Source: Candidatus Moranbacteria bacterium CG23_combo_of_CG06-09_8_20_14_all_35_22 (GTDB taxonomy: Bacteria > Patescibacteriota > Minisyncoccia > Moranbacterales > UBA2206). From it: a stretch of 10,592 nucleotides of DNA. The stretch covers positions 18,310-28,901 of the forward strand of contig PCRW01000044.1 of assembly GCA_002772115.1 (NCBI GenBank), given 5' to 3'. The position numbers were made by a program, and so were the translations under genes. This document shows positions 5,017 through 10,592 of the stretch, one piece after another. Numbering within the stretch: the first letter of the stretch is position 1; the number at the start of each line of letters is the position of its first letter. The notes beneath the pieces were generated by a model, which saw only the letters and a list, made by a program, of their open reading frames with translations, ran no database searches and was not told the DNA's origin.

Positions 5017-5940
5017 ATGCGAATAATCGGTCACCAAAAAATAATAAATTATTTAGATAGAAGTATTGAGAAGGATAAAATTTCTCAAGCTTATCTTTTT
5101 TGCGGGCCGGCGCATTTGGGAAAATTTAGTTTAGCTTTAGAATTTGCTAGAAAAATCACCCGCCTGCATCCCGATAATAGTTGGGAAGCTTTGCGGGTGG
5201 GCGGGCAAGAAGAAAATCAAAAAATCAATCCAGATATAATTATAATTTCTCCAGAAACGGAGGAAAAGGACGGAAAGATAAAAAAGAAAGATATAAAAAT
5301 AGAAAAAATCAGAGAATTGCAACAGATGCTTAGCTTGTCAGCTTATTTTGGAAAATACAAAGTTGCAATAATAGATGAGGCAGAAAAATTAACTAACGCT
5401 TCACAAAACGCTTTGCTCAAAACATTAGAAGAACCGCCCCAAAAAACTGTGATAATATTGATAACGGAAAATGCTGACAAAATTATTCCGACCGTCAAAT
5501 CTAGATGCGTCATCAAAAAATTTGGTTTAGCGGAGAAAAAAGAAATTGTAGAAATATTGAAAAATGAAAACGATGCAAAAAACTTGGAATTCTGGGCGCT
5601 TAATCGACCAGGATTGGCGATAAATTTTACAAAAGAAAAAGAAGAAATGGAAAAAAGAATCAAGGCTCAAAAAGATTTGAAAAAAATGTTAGAAGAAAAT
5701 TTAAGCGAGAAATTTTCTTTTTGCGAAGAATTGAGTAAAGATACTTCGGCGCTAGTCGAGGAACTTAGTTTTTGGACAGTAATTTTGCGGGAAAATATTT
5801 TTGGTAACACTGAATTTTTTCAGCTTGATCGAAAAAAAGCATTGAAGCTCATTTTGGAAATTGAAAAAAGCTTAAAAATAATTAAAGAAACCAATTCTAA
5901 TTCTAGGTTAGTTATGGAAAATTTAGCGCTGGAAATGTAA
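5017..5940 (+). CDS. holB: DNA polymerase III subunit delta-prime
   Basis: Delta-prime is the non-motor AAA+ subunit of the clamp loader that places the sliding clamp on primed DNA. With the ATG at 5017 the protein has 307 residues and begins MRIIGHQKIINYLDRSI, the usual N terminus. Visible motifs are SQAYLFCGPAHLGKFSLA (P-loop-like GPxxxGK, residues 30-36, with Phe37 where Thr or Ser is usual), VAIIDEAEKLTNASQNALLKTLEEPP (Walker B region, Asp120-Glu121), and PTVKSRC with the Ser-Arg-Cys triad at 162-164. There are no cysteines of the four-Cys zinc module; that position instead holds residues 48-62, encoded by the palindromic element at 5158-5202. The C-terminal collar domain is helical and lysine/glutamate rich. 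A replication gene inside an envelope cluster is the one functional outlier. An alternative TTG start at 4996 is rejected because it lies in repeat DNA. Confidence 0.9.
   Translation: MRIIGHQKIINYLDRSIEKDKISQAYLFCGPAHLGKFSLALEFARKITRLHPDNSWEALRVGGQEENQKINPDIIIISPETEEKDGKIKKKDIKIEKIRELQQMLSLSAYFGKYKVAIIDEAEKLTNASQNALLKTLEEPPQKTVIILITENADKIIPTVKSRCVIKKFGLAEKKEIVEILKNENDAKNLEFWALNRPGLAINFTKEKEEMEKRIKAQKDLKKMLEENLSEKFSFCEELSKDTSALVEELSFWTVILRENIFGNTEFFQLDRKKALKLILEIEKSLKIIKETNSNSRLVMENLALEM
5158..5202 (+). repeat. Degenerate copy of the CCCGCC-ended element inside holB
   Basis: The left end ACCCGCCTGCATC (5158-5170) matches 4355-4367 at 12 of 13 bases. The right part (5185-5201) matches the right end of the same element at 15 of 17 bases, from GAAGC to GCGGG and beyond. 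The interior differs but stays partly self-complementary (CCC at 5170-5172 with GGG at 5183-5185). The span is 15 codons and is read as TRLHPDNSWEALRVG, in a different codon phase from the copy in the GT4 gene. It is a GC-rich island in an A/T-rich gene. Confidence 0.7.
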
Positions 5941-5946
5941 TATAGT

Positions 5947-5973
5947 TTATCCTAACATTCGATGTTAGGATAA
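5947..5973. repeat. 27-bp perfect hairpin between holB and ftsQ
   Basis: TTATCCTAACAT (5947-5958) and ATGTTAGGATAA (5962-5973) are exact reverse complements around a TCG loop. The hairpin starts 7 bases after the holB stop and ends 15 bases before the ftsQ ATG. It is followed by A-rich rather than T-rich sequence on the + strand, so it is not a canonical intrinsic terminator for holB. It could be another dispersed palindrome, an mRNA-processing or stability hairpin, or a structure affecting ftsQ translation. Confidence 0.8.
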
Positions 5974-5987
5974 TAAAAAAATAAAAA

Positions 5988-6926
5988 ATGCTTAGTCCAA
6001 AAAATCAACGAATAAATAAAAATAATAAAATCCGTAGAAAGTTTTCTGTTCTTCGTTTTTTATTTTTTCTAATTTCTATTGCTTTCGTGGCAGTTTTAAT
6101 GTATGCTTTGTTTTTTTCCGAATTTTTAGAAATAACCACAGTCGATATTGTTGGCAATGAAAAAATCAACCGAGAAGCAGTACTGGAGAATATCAATTCG
6201 AAAATTTATGGAGAATATTTAGGCATTATAAAGAAAAATAATTTACTTTTGGTCAGAACGGGAAAAATCAAAAAAGATTTATTGGAAAGTTTCAAAATAA
6301 TAAGAAAGGTTGAAACAAAAAGAAAATTTCCGAATAAATTGGAAATTATAATTTTTGAGCGAAAACCACAATTGATTTTTTGTGGGGGTGATAAATGTTT
6401 TATGCTGGATGAGAATAGGGAGGCTTATGAGGAAATCAATTTGAATCAAAATGATAGCGTTAATAATTTTATCATCTTGACCGACGAAAATTCGAAAGGG
6501 ATAAATTTAGGGGATTTTATTTTAGATCAATCTTACTTGGAATATGTTCTTGGAATTAAAGTTAAATTAGAAGAAATTGGCTTGAAAATAGAAAATAATT
6601 TTAAAGCGAAAAGTTTTGTCTCCAAAGACATTCGAATTAAAACCAAAGAAGGCCCGCCTCGCGTCGACGAGCGGTCGTTTCCGCCCGCTTCGCCAAATCG
6701 AGGCGAGCGAGTCGAGGCGGGCTGGGAAATATATTTCAATGAAGATATAAATTTAGAAAAAGAAATCGAAATGCTCAAAGTGGTTTTGGAAAATAAAATT
6801 GAAAAAAATCAACGCCAAGATTTGGAATATGTGGATCTGCGGATAGACAATAAAATTTATTACAAATTTAAGGACAGCACAGTTTCGCAATCAGCTAAAC
6901 CCATAGAAGAAATAAAAACTAAATAA
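5988..6926 (+). CDS. ftsQ: Cell division protein FtsQ (POTRA domain), with a 24-codon insert
   Basis: FtsQ is a bitopic divisome protein that links early and late division proteins at the septum. The protein has a short basic cytoplasmic tail (residues 1-21), one membrane segment (about 22-46, FLFFLISIAFVAVLMYALFF) and a POTRA domain starting EITTVDIVGNEKINREAV. A FtsQ-type beta domain follows with KFPNKLEIIIFERKP and CGGDKCFMLDENREAYEEI. The Cys132/Cys137 pair is of a kind recalled from Patescibacteria FtsQ proteins. Residues 222-245 come from the palindromic element at 6652-6722. Without them the strand reads KTKE followed by WEIYFNEDINLEKEIEMLKVVL, the normal family layout. The 312-residue length is therefore slightly long. 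The ATG at 5988 follows an A-rich run with no Shine-Dalgarno sequence. ftsA and ftsZ are not next to it; the following genes are convergent. Confidence 0.9.
   Translation: MLSPKNQRINKNNKIRRKFSVLRFLFFLISIAFVAVLMYALFFSEFLEITTVDIVGNEKINREAVLENINSKIYGEYLGIIKKNNLLLVRTGKIKKDLLESFKIIRKVETKRKFPNKLEIIIFERKPQLIFCGGDKCFMLDENREAYEEINLNQNDSVNNFIILTDENSKGINLGDFILDQSYLEYVLGIKVKLEEIGLKIENNFKAKSFVSKDIRIKTKEGPPRVDERSFPPASPNRGERVEAGWEIYFNEDINLEKEIEMLKVVLENKIEKNQRQDLEYVDLRIDNKIYYKFKDSTVSQSAKPIEEIKTK
6652..6722 (+). repeat. 71-bp GC-rich palindromic element inside ftsQ
   Basis: The ends GCCCGCCTCG (6652-6661) and CGAGGCGGGC (6713-6722) are exact reverse complements. TCGAGGCG occurs twice as a direct repeat (6698-6705 and 6712-6719). 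The block is strongly GC rich in an A/T-rich gene. Together with one flanking base it adds exactly 24 codons, rich in Pro, Arg, Glu and Gly, between two beta-strand segments. It shares the CCCGCC terminus with 4355-4408 and 5158-5202 but has a different interior, so it may be a separate subfamily. Confidence 0.9.
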
Positions 6927-6940
6927 GATTATACTAAACC

Positions 6941-6979
6941 AAGGAGGCTCAACCTCCTTTTTGGAGGTTGAGCCTCCAA
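6941..6979. repeat. Intergenic two-module palindrome between convergent genes
   Basis: The arms 6943-6957 and 6963-6977 (GGAGGCTCAACCTCC and its reverse complement) are perfect 15-base partners around a five-T loop. Each half is also a 19-base module: 6941-6959 is AAGGAG-N7-CTCCTT and 6961-6979 is TTGGAG-N7-CTCCAA, the layout seen at 3098-3139. It lies 14 bases after the ftsQ stop and 32 bases from the stop of the opposing gene, so it may end transcription from both sides. Neither flank has the U-tract of a canonical intrinsic terminator. Confidence 0.88.
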
Positions 6980-7011
6980 GGGATAAAGAAAGAAATTAAA
7001 ATAGAAGGTTA

Positions 7012-8928
7012 TCATATTTGCGAGTTTATTTTTTCCGCTTGTTGAGGTGTTATGTAATACAGAAAGATGGCGGTTCCAACTTGAGCGAAAGGTTTCAAAT
7101 CTTTTGTCCAGCGATATGACTCGCTGTCTTTTTTGGTGGTGTCATAAATACTGCCCATCAGATAATTGGTGGAAATGGCATACCAGCCGTTTTCAATTGG
7201 ACGGCGTGAATCCCACCAGTCGATAGCTTGATTTTTGAAATAATATTTAATATCTACCCCTCCAAAATAGTTAAGACGGATTTTATCCATTGGCGGGAGT
7301 TGGGGATTATAAATTTCACAAAAAGAATCGAGAGAATTTTCTGGGCACCAATTATAGCGGTCAACAAATATTTTTAGTCTTTTTAGATCTTGACCCCAAT
7401 CAGCATTAGAATCGGTTACATAGCGGTAGCCGTTTTTTGGTCCGCCAGCCAATTGGTTGAAATAAGACATATAATATGGATAAGCGCCGAGTGTTTCCAA
7501 AACTAAAGCTAGGGACATAAACACTAGAATAATTTTCCAAATTAGTCGAGTATTTTTTTCTAATTTTTTTAGAAAATTGAAAATTGTTTTGGCGGTAAGG
7601 ATATAAATAAATGGCAAAATTGGAAAAAGATGGCGAAAGCCGATGTTGAGATTGCCGGTGATACTTACAAAAGCATAAAGAAAGATAAAAGATAAAAGGG
7701 AAAGGCTCACGATATTATGACGGATAAAAGAAATCAAATTTTGATTGGGAGATAGTTTTTGGGAGAATTTCTGATAAACTGATTTTATCAAAATTGAAAA
7801 AGCAATTGCCAAAGCCAAAAGCATAAAAAACAAATTTTGAAGTGGTTCCTTGAGAACGAAAACTGTTGGAAAATAGGCAGAGAAAGCTGAACTAGAAACT
7901 TGGCCCATAAAATAAGCCCCGTTTCCTCCATCTACGCGCTTAAAGACCATAGCCATACCTAGAAGATATTCTGCTAGCGGGCGAGTAGCTAGATTATTAT
8001 TAAGAATATTGGCGGTTTTATTAACGGCTACGGCAGAAGGGGAGGGATCATTGATTGGGAAATAAAATTCAATTGTATCAGACAAATTTTGAGTAGGCAT
8101 TTTGTAAATATTTGGAAGATAAACTGCCCAGACAATGATGAAAGAAAGGATGAAAGCAATTATTCCTTTGCCTAAATATTCTCCTAAATTTTTAAATCTA
8201 AATTTCCAACTAGTTTCATTTTTGTGGCGATCTATTTTTGTTAGAGGATAGATTAAAAGAACTAAACCGAAAATTGGGAAAACGATAATGGAAGAGAATT
8301 TAGCTAGTTGCATTAGTCCCAAAAATATTCCACCGATAATAACATTTTTCCAAGTCGGCTCTTTTATAAAGCGCAAGAAATAATAAAAAGAAAAAGTCAT
8401 AAAAGTGGCGATGCCAAGATCGGTTGTGACGAAATGATTGTGGCCGAGAATATTAGGGTCAAAAGCATAAAGCAAAAGTGCAAAAAGTCCAGCCCAAAGG
8501 CCGGCCAATTCTCTAGTCCATTTGAAAATAAACCAGCCTAAAATTAAGGATAGAAGAACAAAAGGAAAGCGCGCCCAAAAAATTATTCGATTAGCATTAT
8601 TCCCTTCTCGCCAAAGTAAATTATCCCCAGCATCCCACTGGCCATTGATATCAGTGGTCCAGAATTTTTTTGTGATGTCAAATTTTAAATCCATCGGTAA
8701 AAGCATTAGCCCAGAAAAATCCTTAAGTAGAGGCGGATGTTCCGGATTGAGGCGCATATCATGAAAAGTTACATAAGAATAGCCGGCTGGAATGTGGGCT
8801 TTTTCGTCAAAGTTGGCGCTGTCTTGGGCAGAGTTGAGTAAAGAAACAACAGCTATAAAAGTTAAAATCAAAAAAACAATTTTTTTATAATGCTTTTCGA
8901 TGAATTTTTTCATAAGATTTATTATCAT
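7012..8928 (-). CDS. GT39/PMT-like polytopic glycosyltransferase
   Basis: This is a GT-C fold integral membrane glycosyltransferase that would use a polyprenyl-phosphate sugar donor on the outer face of the membrane. The 638-residue protein has about eleven hydrophobic segments, the first at about residues 17-33. The first outer loop has the acidic pair Asp41-Glu42 in DEKAHIPAGYSYVTFHDMRLNPEHPPLLKD (written here by its key residues Asp41, Glu42, His45), followed by HFVTTDLG. The C-terminal part has the family signature VTDSNADWGQDLKRL (Trp511), followed by a soluble region. It is the second gene of the - strand pair and ends in TGA. The ATG at 8928 is kept; the ATG at 8913 (MKKFIEKHY) is an equally good start. 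Neither has a Shine-Dalgarno sequence. The substrate is unknown; protein or surface-polymer glycosylation is inferred. Confidence 0.85.
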   Translation of the reverse strand: MIINLMKKFIEKHYKKIVFLILTFIAVVSLLNSAQDSANFDEKAHIPAGYSYVTFHDMRLNPEHPPLLKDFSGLMLLPMDLKFDITKKFWTTDINGQWDAGDNLLWREGNNANRIIFWARFPFVLLSLILGWFIFKWTRELAGLWAGLFALLLYAFDPNILGHNHFVTTDLGIATFMTFSFYYFLRFIKEPTWKNVIIGGIFLGLMQLAKFSSIIVFPIFGLVLLIYPLTKIDRHKNETSWKFRFKNLGEYLGKGIIAFILSFIIVWAVYLPNIYKMPTQNLSDTIEFYFPINDPSPSAVAVNKTANILNNNLATRPLAEYLLGMAMVFKRVDGGNGAYFMGQVSSSAFSAYFPTVFVLKEPLQNLFFMLLALAIAFSILIKSVYQKFSQKLSPNQNLISFIRHNIVSLSLLSFIFLYAFVSITGNLNIGFRHLFPILPFIYILTAKTIFNFLKKLEKNTRLIWKIILVFMSLALVLETLGAYPYYMSYFNQLAGGPKNGYRYVTDSNADWGQDLKRLKIFVDRYNWCPENSLDSFCEIYNPQLPPMDKIRLNYFGGVDIKYYFKNQAIDWWDSRRPIENGWYAISTNYLMGSIYDTTKKDSESYRWTKDLKPFAQVGTAIFLYYITPQQAEKINSQI

Positions 8929-8959
8929 TTAGCGTGGGCAAAAATGACAATTAAAATAG

Positions 8960-10516
8960 TTATTTTAAAATATAAAAAACTTGTCCAAAATTATCTTTTT
9001 TTTCTTCCAGTTGCATTCTTGGAAATCGTAAGTTGATATTTTTTATAATATCATCTTTATAATAATCCATAAAAATTATAACAAAATCATTGCGATTATT
9101 TGGAGAAATATTATTAATTTCTGTTGGATGAAGATCGTGAAAATTTTGATTTTTCCAATTAAAAAACTTTAATGGAACTCTTTGCATATTTCCAGCTAGT
9201 AAAAAAATTTCTTTTTCCGGGGATATTGTTTGAATGTATTTTTCAATATCAATGATTACTTTTTCAAAAGCTTCCGCTGTCTGTGGTTTTTTTGCCCAAA
9301 CAAGATGATATTTAACGCTATTGAAGATTCCTATAAAAGCAAAAATTAAAATAAAAAGAAAATAAATAATTTTTTTAAAATTAGGAAATAATTTTTCCGC
9401 ATATTCCAATAAATAATTGAAAGTTAGGGCGGAAAAAATAAAAACAAAAGGAAGTGTTCCAATGGCGCGGAGAGCATGCGGATTACCTTCGGCGGTTAAA
9501 AATTCAGGCGCTAGCATAAAAAAGAAAGAAGCTAATAAAATTAGATAATTCTTAATTTTTTCATCGTGGATTTTTTTGAAAAATCTAAGTGTTGCTAAAT
9601 GGAAAAATTTCCAAATAACATAAATTAGACCAAACATAAAGGCTATTCCTGTAATAGGATCCAAAAGGGGATAGGGCGGGAAATTATGGCGCCAATTTTG
9701 ATCGCCCCAAAAATTATATTTTAAAAGGCTTAAGGAAAAACTTTTTAAAAATGACTTAATAGGATGTCCGCCATTAGCTTCTAAAGAAAAAACGGAAATA
9801 CTAGCAGATCGAGATTCTAAATATTCTGGATGAGAAATGAAAAAAGTATAAAGCATTGGAGCGGAAGAGATTAGAAAGAAAAAAAAGAAAAACAAAATAT
9901 TTTTCCAGTATTCTTGCAAAAAATGACGCCGATTTATAATCAAAGCTATAAACGCTACAATCAAAATTGCCGGAGCAATCCTAAAAGAAATGTAAGTGTG
10001 AAGTCCGAGACCGAAAATAAATCCGCCTAAAGCGAAATCGGTCCATTTTTTAGTCCGAAGACCTCTGGCTAAAAAATAAAAAGAAAAAACTAAAATAACG
10101 GGAAGCATATTGGCGCGGAAAGAAATGCGAGAAAAATTAATTGCCCAAAAGGAAGTGGCCACTAAAAAAGAACTAATTAGTCCTATGCGCTCATTTCGAA
10201 AGAGTTCTTTAGCGAATAAATATGTTCCTAAAATCGTTAATGTCCCAAAAATTATGGCAGGAAGTTTTAATGTTAAAATACTTACGCCAAAAAATTTGAA
10301 GCATAAAGCAATTAAATTCATAAATAATCCTTCCCTGCCATTATTAGCCGGATAAAACCATTGCCAATTACCTTCTGTTGCTTCTAGGGCGTCTAGACCA
10401 TTCACAGCTTCATCAGGATAAATTCCTGGTGGAACATTTTCAATATTATAAATACGCAAAAAAAATCCGAAGGATATTATTAGCGCTAGGAAAATGTATA
10501 CTTGTGTTTTTTTCAT
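8960..10516 (-). CDS. GT39/ArnT-PMT superfamily membrane glycosyltransferase
   Basis: This is another GT-C membrane glycosyltransferase of 518 residues, first in the - strand pair and 31 bp upstream of the other. It starts with a short Lys-Lys tail and a membrane segment at about residues 6-22 (VYIFLALIISFGFFLRIY). An outer loop follows with VPPGIYPDEAVNGLDALEA, where Asp35-Glu36 is the acidic pair typical of the PMT_2 family, and then GREGLFMNLIALCFKFFG. Roughly ten further hydrophobic segments follow, then a C-terminal soluble domain of about 100 residues (AEAFEKVIIDIEKYIQ onward). It shares topology and the DE motif, but little sequence, with the gene at 7012-8928. The ATG at 10516 is the natural start and is preceded by an A-run (TTTTTTT on the + strand) instead of a Shine-Dalgarno sequence. 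No palindromic insert was seen. The sugar and acceptor are unknown. Confidence 0.84.
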   Translation of the reverse strand: MKKTQVYIFLALIISFGFFLRIYNIENVPPGIYPDEAVNGLDALEATEGNWQWFYPANNGREGLFMNLIALCFKFFGVSILTLKLPAIIFGTLTILGTYLFAKELFRNERIGLISSFLVATSFWAINFSRISFRANMLPVILVFSFYFLARGLRTKKWTDFALGGFIFGLGLHTYISFRIAPAILIVAFIALIINRRHFLQEYWKNILFFFFFFLISSAPMLYTFFISHPEYLESRSASISVFSLEANGGHPIKSFLKSFSLSLLKYNFWGDQNWRHNFPPYPLLDPITGIAFMFGLIYVIWKFFHLATLRFFKKIHDEKIKNYLILLASFFFMLAPEFLTAEGNPHALRAIGTLPFVFIFSALTFNYLLEYAEKLFPNFKKIIYFLFILIFAFIGIFNSVKYHLVWAKKPQTAEAFEKVIIDIEKYIQTISPEKEIFLLAGNMQRVPLKFFNWKNQNFHDLHPTEINNISPNNRNDFVIIFMDYYKDDIIKNINLRFPRMQLEEKKDNFGQVFYILK

Positions 10517-10563
10517 TTTTTTGTTGATTATTTAATAATCACTGAACAATTAACATTCAGTCT

Positions 10564-10590
10564 CCATTTTACTCGGATAAGAGTAAATGG
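10564..10590. repeat. Near-perfect hairpin upstream of the - strand pair, at the window edge
   Basis: CCATTTTACTC (10564-10574) pairs with GAGTAAATGG (10581-10590) around the loop GGATAA, with one extra T on the left. It is 47 bases upstream of the start of the gene at 8960-10516. It may be another dispersed palindrome, the terminator of a gene beyond the window, or a 5-prime leader structure. The nearby GATTATTTAATAATC (10526-10540) is a second, short dyad. No convincing -35/-10 pair could be assigned. Confidence 0.65.
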
Positions 10591-10592
10591 CG

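Noticed and set aside
5099..5120. GC-rich dyad at the holB P-loop (GGGCCGGCGC)
   Set aside because: The encoded CGPAHLGK is the native P-loop segment and the dyad is short and imperfect, so no insertion is implied.
2557..6722. CRISPR array or tandem repeat locus
   Set aside because: The repeats are dispersed, palindromic, of several classes and inside genes; there are no regularly spaced direct repeats and no cas genes.
6941..6979. Canonical bidirectional intrinsic terminator
   Set aside because: The stem is strong and well placed between convergent genes, but neither side is followed by a T-run; it is listed as a repeat with possible terminator function.
10517..10563. Promoter for the - strand pair
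   Set aside because: Several A/T-rich hexamers exist, but none forms a -35/-10 pair with acceptable spacing that stands out from the background composition.

Overview
The window looks like a chromosomal piece of a Patescibacteria (Candidate Phyla Radiation, Parcubacteria-like) genome. The reasons are the AT-rich base composition with A/T-biased codons, a small set of core envelope genes packed with glycosyltransferases, no Shine-Dalgarno sequence at any of the eight starts, an FtsQ with a CxxxxC pair, and many short palindromic repeats. TGA is a genuine stop (ends of the genes at 2458-3693 and 7012-8928), so the code is not the UGA-glycine code of Gracilibacteria/SR1. The phylum is inferred from style, not from a marker gene.

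Layout. Six genes run on the + strand: murA (7-1269), mreB (1342-2349), a GT4 glycosyltransferase (2458-3693), a second, WbaZ-like GT4 glycosyltransferase (3790-4932), the DNA polymerase III delta-prime gene holB (5017-5940) and ftsQ (5988-6926). Spacers of 47-108 bp separate them, and each holds inverted or repeated sequence. Two GT39/PMT-like polytopic glycosyltransferases lie on the - strand (8960-10516, then 7012-8928) and converge on ftsQ at a palindrome. No spacer exceeds 300 bp. No RNA gene, CRISPR array or transposase gene was seen.

Function. MurA makes the first committed peptidoglycan precursor, MreB organises lateral wall synthesis, FtsQ acts at the septum, and the two soluble GT4 enzymes and two membrane GT-C enzymes probably build surface glycans. 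This is a cell-envelope neighbourhood with one replication gene inside it.

Most unusual feature. Protein-coding genes here carry short palindromic elements that are translated in frame. The first GT4 gene has three (2557-2585, 2773-2878, 3098-3139), the second has one (4355-4408), holB has one (5158-5202) and ftsQ has one (6652-6722). Three of them (2773-2878 in inverted orientation, 4355-4408, 5158-5202) share both termini, which supports a dispersed family. The 42-bp perfect palindrome in the first GT4 gene has the same two-module design as the intergenic palindrome at 6941-6979. Insertions lie in apparent loops, twice at the equivalent interdomain linker of the two GT4 proteins. This resembles the Rickettsia palindromic elements in principle, with no sequence relation claimed.
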